Shown: positions 1-7,966, counted from the stretch's first letter. The stretch is DNA of 20,519 nucleotides from Lachnospiraceae bacterium UBA3692 (GCA_002372815.1 DFIR01000078.1:1-20519), one strand, 5' to 3'. Numbers and translations are program-made. Notes: a model not told the origin generated them from the sequence alone.

Positions 1-796
1 CCTTGCCGATCAGGTGCAGGTCGGCAGGCCAGTACTTCTTGTAGAGATCACCGTAATTGCCGTCGGCGTCGTAGCCCAGGCCGGTGATGTAGTTGCTGAG
101 GGCGTCCAGCCAGACGTACACGACGTGGCCGGGATCGAAGTCCACGGGGATGCCCCACTTGAAGCTGGTGCGGGAGACGCACAGGTCCTGCAGGCCGGGC
201 AGCAGGAAGTTGTTCATCATCTCGTTCTTTCTGGAGACGGGCTGGATGAACTCGGGGTGGCTCTCGATGTGGGCGATCAGGCGGTCGGCGTATTTCCTCA
301 TCTTGAAGAAGTAGGCCTCCTCCTTGGCGGGATGGACCTTGCTGCCGCAGACAGGGCACTTGTCCTCGTCCACGATCTGGGAGGCCGTATAGAACGCCTC
401 GCACTCCTGGCAGTAGAGGCCCTCATAGTGGCCCTTGTAGATGTCGCCCTTGTCATAGAGCTTCTTGAAGATCTTCTGGACCTGGGCCTCGTGGTCGGCG
501 TCCGTGGTCCGGATGAAGCGGTCATAGGATGTGTCGACCAGGTCCCAGAGCCTCTTGATCTCCCCTGCGACCTCATCTACGAATTCCTTGGGGGTCTTGC
601 CGGCCGCCAGCGCGCGGGACTCGATCTTCTGTCCGTGCTCGTCGCTGCCCGTCTGGAAATAGACGTCGTAGCCGTCCGCCCGCTTATATCTCGCGATCGC
701 GTCCGCCAGGATGATCTCGTAGGTGTTGCCGATGTGCGGCTTGCCGGAGGTGTAGGCGATGGCGGTGGTGATGTAATATTTTCCTTTGTTCTGCAT
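1..796 (-). CDS. metG: Methionyl-tRNA synthetase, N-terminal 265 residues (3' end outside window)
   Basis: Class I aminoacyl-tRNA synthetase that charges tRNA-Met with methionine in the cytoplasm. I translated it directly: it starts MQNKGKYYITTAIAYTSGKP, with the HIGH-type signature HIGN at residues 21-24 and the motif FQTGSDEHGQKIE at about 47-59. A four-cysteine zinc knuckle follows (C129, C132, C147, C150), typical of the Clostridium/Thermotoga-type enzymes. The stretch YVWLDALSNYITGLG near residues 227-241 is also characteristic. The frame is open to the window edge. Family members are about 640-660 residues, so the KMSKS loop, anticodon-binding domain and any C-terminal tRNA-binding domain lie outside. 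The ATG at 796 is preceded by AAGAAGGGAACC. It starts 20 bases after the map stop, so it is probably the last visible gene of the same operon. Confidence 0.96.
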   Translation of the reverse strand, partial: MQNKGKYYITTAIAYTSGKPHIGNTYEIILADAIARYKRADGYDVYFQTGSDEHGQKIESRALAAGKTPKEFVDEVAGEIKRLWDLVDTSYDRFIRTTDADHEAQVQKIFKKLYDKGDIYKGHYEGLYCQECEAFYTASQIVDEDKCPVCGSKVHPAKEEAYFFKMRKYADRLIAHIESHPEFIQPVSRKNEMMNNFLLPGLQDLCVSRTSFKWGIPVDFDPGHVVYVWLDALSNYITGLGYDADGNYGDLYKKYWPADLHLIGK

Positions 797-816
797 GTCG
801 GTTCCCTTCTTGCTGC

Positions 817-1698
817 TTACCAGCATAGTACCTCGTGTCCCGTTTCCGTCACCAGGATCTGCACCTCCCACTGGGCGGAAGGCTTGCCGTCCTGCGTGTA
901 GATCGTCCAGCCGTTGTCGGCGTCCTCATAGATGTCGTGGGTCCCCATGTTGACCATGGGCTCGATGGTGAAGACCATGCCCGGCACCATGAGCATCTCC
1001 GTTCCCGGCGGCGTCACATAGCTCACGAACGGGTCCTCGTGGAACTCCAGGCCGCATCCGTGCCCGCCGATCTCGCGGACGATCGTGTACCCGTTGTCCT
1101 TCGCGTGCTGATGCACCTTGTCGGCCATATCCCCCAGGAAATGCCACGGGACGACCTCCCGGATGCCGATCTCCACGCACTCCTTCGTGACCTGTACCAG
1201 CTTCCGCTTCTCCTCGGAGACGTCGCCGATGCAGAACATTCGCGAAGAGTCGGAGAAATATCCGTGCAGGATCGTCGAGCAGTCCACGTTGATGATGTCG
1301 CCGCTCTTCAAGATGTGCTTCTCGTCCGGAATGCCGTGGCAGACCTCCTCGTTGATGGAGGTGCACACGCTCTTGGGGAAGCCCTCGTAGTGAAGCGGCG
1401 CGGGAATGCCGCCCATCTTCACCGTCGTGTCGTAGACGATCCGGTCGATCTCCTCCGTGGACATCCCTTCCCGGATCACCTCCGCCACCGCATCGAGGCA
1501 GGCCATGTTGATCTTCGCGCTGGCCTTGATCCCCTCGATGGTCTCCGGCGTCTTGATCAGGCTCCGGTCGGGCACGATGTGCCCTTTCAGCTCGAAGCTG
1601 CGGATCTTCTCGTCAAAATGCATGTGGCATGCTTTGTATTTCTTCCCGCTTCCGCACCAGCAGGGGGCGTTGCGCTCGATTTTAATATTTCCCGCCAT
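817..1698 (-). CDS. map: Methionine aminopeptidase type I with N-terminal SEC-C zinc motif
   Basis: Removes the initiator methionine from nascent proteins. The 293-residue protein begins with a SEC-C-type zinc knuckle (C13, C15, C24, H25 in NAPCWCGSGKKYKACH), a tag thought to aid ribosome binding. The pita-bread catalytic domain follows. The metal ligands can be placed at D139, D150, H213, E246 and E278; H121 in CHGIPD and H220 in FHEDP are the conserved active-site histidines. The usual motif after the last metal glutamate (often FEHT) reads WEVQ here. An upstream in-frame start at 1860 exists but overlaps larC. The ATG at 1698 is chosen because MAGNIKIERNAPCWCG begins just before the knuckle and GGAGAG lies directly upstream. 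The gene sits 70 bases after larC and 20 before metG, a logical pairing with methionine charging. Confidence 0.95.
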   Translation of the reverse strand: MAGNIKIERNAPCWCGSGKKYKACHMHFDEKIRSFELKGHIVPDRSLIKTPETIEGIKASAKINMACLDAVAEVIREGMSTEEIDRIVYDTTVKMGGIPAPLHYEGFPKSVCTSINEEVCHGIPDEKHILKSGDIINVDCSTILHGYFSDSSRMFCIGDVSEEKRKLVQVTKECVEIGIREVVPWHFLGDMADKVHQHAKDNGYTIVREIGGHGCGLEFHEDPFVSYVTPPGTEMLMVPGMVFTIEPMVNMGTHDIYEDADNGWTIYTQDGKPSAQWEVQILVTETGHEVLCW

Positions 1699-1768
1699 AG
1701 TCTCTCCGTTTTCTGTCTGTGCCTGATGACTGTTCCGTGATGGCTGTTTCCTGTCTGTCCGCAGCCGG

Positions 1769-3226
1769 TCACCTGCCGATCGTGCCCGCTGCCGCCGCCT
1801 CGGCGAACACTGCGGAGAAAGGCACCCCTGCCTCCTTCGCCGCCGCGCGGACGCTGTCATATTCCGGGTAGGCTTTCCGGGAGCCGTCCGGCAGTCTGCA
1901 GAGCTTCACGCGGACGGGGCCCCACATGGTCTGTGCGGTGGTCTCCTCCCTCTCCAGGGCGCTCCGCTCCACCGGCACGCGCCGGATCCCGATCGTCGTG
2001 GTCTCCGTGAACAGGATCCTCTCGGCCGTCTCCCGGACACTCTCCCTGCAGAGCACGGACAGCTTCCAGGCCGGGCGGTTCTTCTTCATAAAGATCGGGG
2101 TGTACCAGACATCCAGTGCGTTCTCCTCGAAGAGCCGCTCCATGACATACCCCAGGACCTCTCCTGTGCAGTCATCGATGTTGGTCTCCAGCAGGACGAC
2201 CGGATCCTCCGCCGCGGACTCTTCGCGCTCCTCTTCCGGCACTTCCAGCAGCATCGCGCGCACGATGCTCGGGCGCTCGTAGGCGCGCTTGCCGGCGCCG
2301 AGGCCGGTCCCCAGGATCGTGAAGCACTCCGGAAGTCTGTGGTCCGTGCAGATAGCCGCAGCGATGGCGGCACCGGTCGGTGTCACGAATTCCCCGTGCA
2401 TCTCCCCGATCCGCAGCCGCAGGCCCGCCTCCGCGGTGATATGTGTCACAGCCGGTACCGGTACCGGCAGGATCCCGTGTGCGCAGCGGACCGTTCCCTG
2501 TCCTTCCGCCAGGAAGGGGATCGCGACGCGCGTGATGCCTTCCCGCGTCCGCAGGTCCTCGAAGCAGACCGCCGCCGCCACGATGTCCGCGATGGAATCC
2601 AGCGCGCCGACTTCGTGGAAGTGCACCTGCTCCGGCGTCGTGCCGTGCGCCTTCGCCTCCGCCCTCGCGAGGATCCCGAAGATCCGGAGCGCCAGCTCGT
2701 GGGCCTCCGGCGTCATATCCACCTGCGCGAGGATCTCCCGGATCTCCGCCATCCCGCGGTGCTCGTGGTGATGGCCGTGGTGGTGGTCGTGATCGTGATC
2801 ATGGTCGTGATCGTGATCGTGGTCATGGTCGTGATCATGATGATGATCGTGGTCATGGTCGTGATCGTGGTCATGATGATGATCGTGGTCATGGTCGTGA
2901 TCGTGGTCATGGTCATGATCGTGATCATGGTCATGCTCATGGTCGTGATCATGCTCGTGATCATGCTCATGATGCTCATGCCCATAGAGATAGGCCATGT
3001 CGTGGTCGTGGTTCTCGTGCGCCGCGTCCATGTCGACGGAGAAGTCGCAGCAGTCCAGTCCCGCCTTCGACGCTCTCCCGATCCGGATGGAGAATCCCTC
3101 CGCCGGGATGCTGTTCAGGGCACGAAGCAGGACGTCCCTGTCCGCGCCGAGGTCGAGCAGCGCGCCGACTGTCATATCCCCGCTGATTCCCGACGCGCAT
3201 TCAAGATACAGGATCCGTTCTTTCAT
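1769..3226 (-). CDS. larC: LarC-type nickel-pincer cofactor biosynthesis protein with giant His/Asp run
   Basis: LarC (DUF111 family) inserts nickel into the pyridinium-dithiocarboxylate pincer cofactor used by lactate racemase LarA and relatives, using CTP. The 485-residue protein begins MKERILYLECASGISGDMTV, the family N-terminus, and carries typical C-terminal motifs (LETNIDDCTGEVLG, TETTTIGIRRVPVERS). Residues 83-156 are an almost pure His-Asp/Glu run with 42 histidines in 74 residues, far longer than the His-rich loop I would expect. In Lactobacillus plantarum larC is split and joined by programmed frameshifting; here it is a single ORF. Start at 3226 is supported by AAAGGAG. It lies 47 bases after trkH and 70 before map. 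No larA, larB or larE is in the window, so the client enzyme must be elsewhere or be different. Confidence 0.92.
   Translation of the reverse strand: MKERILYLECASGISGDMTVGALLDLGADRDVLLRALNSIPAEGFSIRIGRASKAGLDCCDFSVDMDAAHENHDHDMAYLYGHEHHEHDHEHDHDHEHDHDHDHDHDHDHDHDHDHHHDHDHDHDHDHHHDHDHDHDHDHDHDHDHDHHHGHHHEHRGMAEIREILAQVDMTPEAHELALRIFGILARAEAKAHGTTPEQVHFHEVGALDSIADIVAAAVCFEDLRTREGITRVAIPFLAEGQGTVRCAHGILPVPVPAVTHITAEAGLRLRIGEMHGEFVTPTGAAIAAAICTDHRLPECFTILGTGLGAGKRAYERPSIVRAMLLEVPEEEREESAAEDPVVLLETNIDDCTGEVLGYVMERLFEENALDVWYTPIFMKKNRPAWKLSVLCRESVRETAERILFTETTTIGIRRVPVERSALEREETTAQTMWGPVRVKLCRLPDGSRKAYPEYDSVRAAAKEAGVPFSAVFAEAAAAGTIGR
2759..2980 (-). repeat. Degenerate hexameric microsatellite encoding the His/Asp run of LarC
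   Basis: About 222 bases built from near-repeats of GTGATC, GTGGTC, ATGGTC and ATGATG on the plus strand, which are GAY-CAY (Asp-His) codon pairs on the coding strand. Codon choice alternates between synonymous GAT/GAC and CAT/CAC, so the tract is not a perfect DNA repeat. It preserves the reading frame throughout. Tracts like this expand and contract in six-base steps, which would change the number of His-Asp pairs without frameshift. Confidence 0.95.
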
Positions 3227-3273
3227 AAAACTCCTTTCGGATCAGTCCATGCGGATGGCAGGGTGCCTCCGCG

Positions 3274-4719
3274 TCAGGATTTTCTCCAGATGCCCGGCGC
3301 GAAGAGCAGGAGCATCGGATAGAGCTCCAGACGTCCCGCCAGCATGTCGAACATCAGGATATATTTGCTCACAGGGCTGAAGAAAGCGAAGTTCGCCGAG
3401 GGGCCGACCATGTTGAGGCCGGGTCCGATATTGTTGAACGTCGCCACGACAGACGTGAAGATCGTCTCCAGGTCGCAGCTCTCGATCATGGTCAGGGACA
3501 GGACCGACAGCGCGAATACCATCATGTAAGTGCCCAGATAGGTGCAGACGCCGCGGACCATCTCCGGGTCGCAGGCCTTGCCGTCCATCTTGATGGACCG
3601 CACCGAGCGGGGATGGATGTAGCGCTCGATCTCCCGGCCGATCACCTTGAAGAGGATCAGGACGCGGGACACCTTCATGCCGCCGCCCGTCGAACCGGCG
3701 CAGGCGCCGATGAACATGATCAGGACGAGCAGGGCGCGGGAATACTGCGGCCACAGGTTGAAGTCCTGTGTGGCGAAGCCGGTCGTCGTGATCACGGAGC
3801 CGACCTGGAACGCCGCGTGGTGGAAGGCCAGGAAGATGTTCTCATACTGGCCGCGGATGTTGATGCCGATGGTGATGACGCAGAACGCGATGATCCCGAA
3901 GTAGGCGCGCACCTCCGTCATCTGGAAGGCCGCCTTCTTGTCCTTGCTCATCAGGAGAAAATAATAGGCGTTGAAGTTCACCCCGAACAGGATGATGAAG
4001 ACCGTGATGATCCCCTGGCAGAGAAGCGAGTAGCTCGCGCAGCTGTCCGCCAGCACGCCGAATCCGCCCGTACCGGCACTGCCGAACGCGATGCAGAACG
4101 CGTCGAAGACCGGCATCCGCGCGATGATCAGCAGGAGCAGTTCCACCACCGTGATGCCGAAATAGATCATGTACAGGGTCATCGCCGTCTCGCGGATCTT
4201 CGGGACGAGCTTGCCCACCGAAGGGCCCGGGCTCTCCGCCCGCATCAGGTGCATGTTGTAGCCGCCGGTCTTGGGCATGACGGCGAGGATGAAGACGATC
4301 ACGCCCATGCCGCCCACCCAGTGGGTGAAGCTGCGCCAGAAGAGGCTCGTGCGGCTTAACGCCTCCACATCCACCAGGATGCTGGATCCGGTCGTGGTGA
4401 AGCCGGAGATCGTCTCGAACAGCGCGTCCGTGAAGCTGGGGATGTCCCCGCACAGGACGAAGGGCGCCGCTCCGAAGATACTGAGCACGATCCAGCTCAG
4501 TGCCACCGCGACGAATCCTTCCCGCGCATAGAACACGTCCCTCCGGGCAGGAAGGGAAGCCATGATCCTGCCGATGACGAGGCAGACCGCCGCACAGGCG
4601 AGGTACCAGATCCCCTGGTGTTCCCGGTAGATCAGCGCGACGATGCACGGCAGAAGCAGGAAAAGCGCCTCAAACTCCAGCACGTTTCCCAGTATTTTTC
4701 TGATAGCAGAGTAATTCAT
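3274..4719 (-). CDS. trkH: Trk-type potassium uptake channel subunit TrkH
   Basis: Membrane subunit of the TrkAH potassium importer. The 481 residues form four repeated membrane-pore-membrane units. The four selectivity-filter loops are visible: TTTGS at 108-112, GTGGF at 216-220, TTTGF at 311-315 and NNIGPG at 429-434. The stretch GACAGSTGGGMKVSRV (about 338-353) is the conserved segment between the third and fourth pores. Length matches TrkH better than the shorter KtrB. The ATG overlaps the trkA stop as ATGA (4716-4719), so translation is probably coupled and the gating subunit is made with its channel. Ion choice (K+ alone, or K+ with Na+ or H+ coupling) cannot be read from the sequence with certainty. 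Confidence 0.96.
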   Translation of the reverse strand: MNYSAIRKILGNVLEFEALFLLLPCIVALIYREHQGIWYLACAAVCLVIGRIMASLPARRDVFYAREGFVAVALSWIVLSIFGAAPFVLCGDIPSFTDALFETISGFTTTGSSILVDVEALSRTSLFWRSFTHWVGGMGVIVFILAVMPKTGGYNMHLMRAESPGPSVGKLVPKIRETAMTLYMIYFGITVVELLLLIIARMPVFDAFCIAFGSAGTGGFGVLADSCASYSLLCQGIITVFIILFGVNFNAYYFLLMSKDKKAAFQMTEVRAYFGIIAFCVITIGINIRGQYENIFLAFHHAAFQVGSVITTTGFATQDFNLWPQYSRALLVLIMFIGACAGSTGGGMKVSRVLILFKVIGREIERYIHPRSVRSIKMDGKACDPEMVRGVCTYLGTYMMVFALSVLSLTMIESCDLETIFTSVVATFNNIGPGLNMVGPSANFAFFSPVSKYILMFDMLAGRLELYPMLLLFAPGIWRKS

Positions 4720-6071
4720 AATAAGATGTCCCGAATATCCTCGAATCCCTGTTCCTTGGTCACGACGATCACGCTGTCGCCGACCTCGATGACGGACTGG
4801 CCGTTGGGGATGATGATGCTGCCGCTGCGGTAGATGCAGGCCACGAGCACATTCTTCTTCAGCTTCAGGTCCGCGAGCGGAATGCCGACCACCGGGGCGT
4901 CCTCATGGATCGAGAACTCGAGTGCCTCGACCCGGTCCTCCATGATGTGATAGAGCGACTCGACGTTGCTGCCGATCGAGTTCTGCATCGCGCGGACATA
5001 TCTGGTGATGGTGTCCGCGATGATCTTCTTGGGGTGCAGGATGCTGCCCAGCTTGAAGTGGCGGATCACCTCGTCGAACGCGATCTTGTCGACCTTGGTG
5101 ATCACCTTGGCCTTGGAGCAGCTCTGCGCGAACAGGCTCAGGAAGATGTTCTCCTCGTCCATACCGGTCAGGGTCACGAAGGAACCGCAGGTCTCGATCC
5201 CCTCCTCGATCAGCACGTCCTCGCTGGAGGCGTCCGCGTGGATGATCGTCGCCGTGGGAAGGAGCTCGCTCAGCTCCTCGCAGCGCTGCAGGTCCTTCTC
5301 GATGATCTTGACGCGGGTGCCGTCCTGCAGCAGCCGTTTGGCGAGATAATAGGAGATCCTGCCGCCGCCGATGATCATCGTGTCCTTCACGGGCTTGTAG
5401 TCCAGGCCGATCCGGACGAGGAACTTCCGCACGTTTTCCGGAGACGCCACGATCGAGATCGTATCGCCTTCCTGCAGCACATACTGTCCGTTCGGGATCT
5501 CGATGTCGCGGCCGCGCTCCACGGTGCAGATCAGGACGTCCGCCTGCAGTTTTCTCGAAATATCGGAGAGCGCCATCCCGCTGATGGGGCTGCCCGAAGG
5601 GATCAGGGCCTTGATCAGGTGCACATGGCCCTTCGCGAACTTCTCCACCTGGATGGCGGACGGCATGCGGATCAGGCGCGCCGCCTCGCGGGCGCCGGCC
5701 TCCTCCGGGTTCACGACGAGCGAAAGGCCGAGCTCCTCTTTGAGGAAACCGATCTCGGAACTGTAGACCGGATTGCGGACACGCGCGATGGTGCTGCATC
5801 CGCCCGCCTTCCTCGCGACCAGGCAGCAGAGCATGTTCTGCTCGTCCGAGTTGGTGACGGCGATCAGGAGATCCGCCTCCTCCACACCGGCTTCCTTCTG
5901 CATGGAATAGCTCGCGCCGTTTCCGACGAGTCCCATGACGTCATAGCTGTTCGTGATCTCCTCGATCACGCTGCTGTTGTGATCGATGACCGCGATGTCA
6001 TGTCCGTGGCCTGCCAGCTGCGCGGTGATCGAAGCGCCGACCTTGCCGCAGCCTACTACGATGATCTTCAT
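4716..6071 (-). CDS. trkA: Trk potassium transport regulatory subunit TrkA (two RCK units)
   Basis: Cytoplasmic nucleotide-binding ring that gates TrkH. The 451-residue protein has two tandem RCK-N/RCK-C halves. The first Rossmann motif is GCGKVG at residues 7-12 with the acidic strand end AVID at 27-30. The second is GGGRIS at 235-240 with IIEKD at 256-260. Each half is followed by a TrkA-C segment (GDTISIVAS near 202-210 and GDSVIVVTK near the end). The two-fold duplication and length match TrkA rather than the single-unit KtrA. The start ATG at 6071 has AGAGGAAC seven bases upstream. It lies 28 bases after the U32 gene and overlaps trkH by four bases. The second Rossmann motif begins GGG rather than GxG-x-x-G, so the second half may bind nucleotide weakly or not at all (inference). 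Confidence 0.96.
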   Translation of the reverse strand: MKIIVVGCGKVGASITAQLAGHGHDIAVIDHNSSVIEEITNSYDVMGLVGNGASYSMQKEAGVEEADLLIAVTNSDEQNMLCCLVARKAGGCSTIARVRNPVYSSEIGFLKEELGLSLVVNPEEAGAREAARLIRMPSAIQVEKFAKGHVHLIKALIPSGSPISGMALSDISRKLQADVLICTVERGRDIEIPNGQYVLQEGDTISIVASPENVRKFLVRIGLDYKPVKDTMIIGGGRISYYLAKRLLQDGTRVKIIEKDLQRCEELSELLPTATIIHADASSEDVLIEEGIETCGSFVTLTGMDEENIFLSLFAQSCSKAKVITKVDKIAFDEVIRHFKLGSILHPKKIIADTITRYVRAMQNSIGSNVESLYHIMEDRVEALEFSIHEDAPVVGIPLADLKLKKNVLVACIYRSGSIIIPNGQSVIEVGDSVIVVTKEQGFEDIRDILL

Positions 6072-6091
6072 AATCTGTGTTCCTCTTGTTT

Positions 6092-6118
6092 AAAAAACCT
6101 CAATCCCGGATGATCCGG
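6092..6118 (-). terminator. Weak hairpin plus T-run between the U32 gene and trkA (possible attenuator)
   Basis: On the minus strand the last codons of the U32 gene contain CCGGA-TCA-TCCGG (6106-6118), a 5-bp stem with a 3-base loop. A run of six T follows (6092-6097) after an eight-base gap that includes the stop codon. The stem is short and the gap too long for a strong intrinsic terminator, so at most partial termination or polarity before trkA is expected. Confidence 0.25.
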
Positions 6119-7380
6119 AGCACGTCTCCGCACCGGACCTCACAGGCATCTTCCGACGATGTACGCTCCGCGGGGAGGAGGCGGATCCACAGCTCCTGCT
6201 GCGGATGCGGCGCGCTGTCCATCTCCGTGCCCTCCGTATCCGAGATCCCCGCCACAAGCATCTGCCTGTCGCGGCCGTCCTGTCCGAGCATCGTGACCGT
6301 CTCTCCGGTCACGAATTTGTTCCGCTGGTGCAGGCGGCACAGGACCGCGCCTTCCTCCTTGCGGACCTCCTCGGCGATCCCCAGCCAGACAGCCCCTTCC
6401 GTATAGGTGTTGCTGTCATAGACCATCGCCTCTTCCGCCGGTCTCCCGAAATAGAATCCGGTGGTGAATTTTCTGTATGTGCAGCGGCGGATCTCCGCTT
6501 CCAGTACCGGGACCTGTGCCCGGTAGGCCTCCTCGCCTTCCTCGAAGAGAAGGTCGATCGCCCTCCGGTAGGCGCGGGTCACGGTGGCGGTGTAGAGCGC
6601 GTTCTTCATGCGGCCCTCGATCTTGAAGCTGCCGATCCCCGCCGCGATCATCTCCGGGATGTGCCCGATCATGCAGATGTCGCCGCTGTTGAACACATAG
6701 GTGCCCCGCTCGTTCTCCTCGATCGGGAGCCAGACGCCCGGCCGCTTCTCCTCCGCGACCGCGTATTTCCATCTGCACGGATGCGTGCAGGCGCCGTGGT
6801 TCGCGTCCCGCCCGGTGAAATACGCCGAGAGCAGGCACCTGCCGGAATAGCTGATGCACATCGCCCCGTGCACGAAGGCCTCGATCTCACAGTCCGCCGG
6901 GACCTTCTCCCGGATCTCGCGGATCTCCTGCAGCGACAGTTCCCGCGCGCAGACCAGCCGCCGGACGCCGAGCGCGTACCAGAACCGGAAGGTCCGGTAA
7001 TTCGTGCTGTTGGCCTGTGTGGAGATGTGGACCGGGATCTCCGGACAGATCTCCTGTGCCAGCTGGAACATGCCCGGATCGGCGATCAGGAGCGCGTCCG
7101 GGCCGATCTCCTTCAGTCTCGCGAAATAGGCCGCCGCGCCGTCCAGGTCGCGGTTGTGCGCGTAGATGTTCGCGGTCACGTAGACCTTCGCACCGTGCGC
7201 GTGCGCGAAGCGGATCCCCTCCGCCATCTCCTCATCTGTAAAATTCCTTGCGCCCGCCCGCAGGCTGAACGCCTCGCCGCCGATGTAGACGGCGTCAGCG
7301 CCATAGAGGACCGCGGTCCGCAGGACTTCCAGGTCCTTCGCCGGTGCAAGGAGCTCAGGCTTCCCCCTGCGCTCTGTCAT
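6100..7380 (-). CDS. trhP: U32-family peptidase-like tRNA hydroxylation protein (TrhP/YrrO/YegQ type)
   Basis: Members of this family (E. coli TrhP/YegQ, Bacillus YrrO) are needed to form 5-hydroxyuridine at tRNA position 34 using prephenate; they were first annotated as collagenase-like peptidases. The 426-residue protein starts MTERRGKPELLAPAKDLEVL. It carries the U32 signature EAFVHGAMCISYSGRCLLS at 167-185, and four cysteines (C175, C182, C198, C202) placed as expected for an iron-sulfur site. The C-terminal portion beyond about residue 320 is the beta-barrel extension of the longer TrhP2-type proteins. Start at 7380 has GGAGGAA six bases upstream. In Bacillus the neighbouring genes include the tRNA mo5U methyltransferase trmR; no such gene is present here. 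A peptidase role cannot be ruled out from sequence but is less likely. Confidence 0.88.
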   Translation of the reverse strand: MTERRGKPELLAPAKDLEVLRTAVLYGADAVYIGGEAFSLRAGARNFTDEEMAEGIRFAHAHGAKVYVTANIYAHNRDLDGAAAYFARLKEIGPDALLIADPGMFQLAQEICPEIPVHISTQANSTNYRTFRFWYALGVRRLVCARELSLQEIREIREKVPADCEIEAFVHGAMCISYSGRCLLSAYFTGRDANHGACTHPCRWKYAVAEEKRPGVWLPIEENERGTYVFNSGDICMIGHIPEMIAAGIGSFKIEGRMKNALYTATVTRAYRRAIDLLFEEGEEAYRAQVPVLEAEIRRCTYRKFTTGFYFGRPAEEAMVYDSNTYTEGAVWLGIAEEVRKEEGAVLCRLHQRNKFVTGETVTMLGQDGRDRQMLVAGISDTEGTEMDSAPHPQQELWIRLLPAERTSSEDACEVRCGDVLRIIRD

Positions 7381-7501
7381 TCTGTTCCTCCGATGCCCAT
7401 GCGTGCCGATTCCGGCTCACATACGAACGAGGCAGCATGACTCGCGCCGCATACGGGCCGGAATGGATACGTGTAGACTGTCATTCTGTTATAGATCTGT
7501 G
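7381..7501. other. 121-base structured gap between the YceG-like and U32 genes
   Basis: The longest gap inside the left-hand operon. It holds an 8-bp perfect inverted repeat, ATTCCGGC (7409-7416) with GCCGGAAT (7457-7464), an inner CGAG/CTCG pair (7428-7431 with 7441-7444) and a CATACG direct repeat (7420-7425, 7450-7455). On the minus strand a 35-codon ORF (7484 to 7377) has no clear ribosome binding site and ends in ATGA overlap with the U32 start. TTGACA occurs at the very end of the upstream gene, but no -10 box lies at the right distance. I see no recognised RNA family. Confidence 0.5.
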
Positions 7502-7966
7502 TCAACCTTCCGACGCGGCGGTCCCTTCCTCGGTGCTCTCCTCCGTCTCCTCGCCGGACTGCTCCGTCTCTTCCTCCGCCGGAGCCTCTCCGCCGTTCGT
7601 GATCACGGCCATGATCTCATCGGCCGTCATCTCGGAGGAGATCTCATAGGTGCCGGGGAGGATCATGCCTGCATAGTCCGAGACCTTCTCCTGCAGCCAG
7701 AAAAGCCTGGCATCGTCGATGATCCCTTCCGCTTCGAGCTGCCTGCCGATCTCCATCGTCGACATGTTCTCCCGGATCTGGAACTCGACCGTCACGCCGG
7801 TACCGGGCGCATCCTTCGCCTTCTGGAAAAAGAGGCCGTATCCTATGTCATAGAATCTCATGGTCCCGGTCACGATGATATACACCAGTGCGGCGATCAC
7901 CGCGTAGATCGCGAGGCTGAAGATCGTGTCGACGACCTTGCCTATGATGCTCTTGATCCTCTCCAT
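7502..7966 (-). CDS. Short YceG/MltG-like membrane protein lacking the catalytic domain
   Basis: The 154-residue protein has a short cytoplasmic N-terminus and one membrane segment (about residues 14-34). A LysM-like extracellular domain of the MltG N-terminal type follows (about 58-126), with MSTMEIGRQLEAEGIIDD and ILPGTYEISSEMTADEIMAV. Its tail is Glu/Thr-rich (127-154). Full MltG proteins continue with about 200 further residues bearing the lytic transglycosylase glutamate; none of that is present. The 121 bases downstream are too short to hide it, so this is not a simple frameshift. Short YceG-like proteins at this locus are familiar from Lachnospiraceae, often misnamed as aminodeoxychorismate lyase or MltG. 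It probably acts at the membrane without glycan cleavage. Start at 7966 has GGAGGAA; RNase J ends 18 bases upstream. Confidence 0.8.
   Translation of the reverse strand: MERIKSIIGKVVDTIFSLAIYAVIAALVYIIVTGTMRFYDIGYGLFFQKAKDAPGTGVTVEFQIRENMSTMEIGRQLEAEGIIDDARLFWLQEKVSDYAGMILPGTYEISSEMTADEIMAVITNGGEAPAEEETEQSGEETEESTEEGTAASEG

Noticed and set aside
1699..1860. Longer map start at 1860
   Set aside because: It overlaps the 3' end of larC, adds an Arg-rich stretch foreign to the family, and lacks a ribosome binding site.
2759..2980. Repeat tract considered as a CRISPR array or minisatellite regulatory region
   Set aside because: Units are six bases without spacers and keep the larC frame, so it is a coding microsatellite.
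2339..3322. Plus-strand ORF with a long Val/Ile/Met stretch that looks like a membrane protein
   Set aside because: The hydrophobic run is the complement of the His-Asp codons in larC and not a real membrane domain.
7484..7507. TTGACA at the end of the YceG-like gene as a -35 box for the U32 gene
   Set aside because: The nearest -10-like sequences are 4 to 23 bases away, none near 17, so no promoter is supported.
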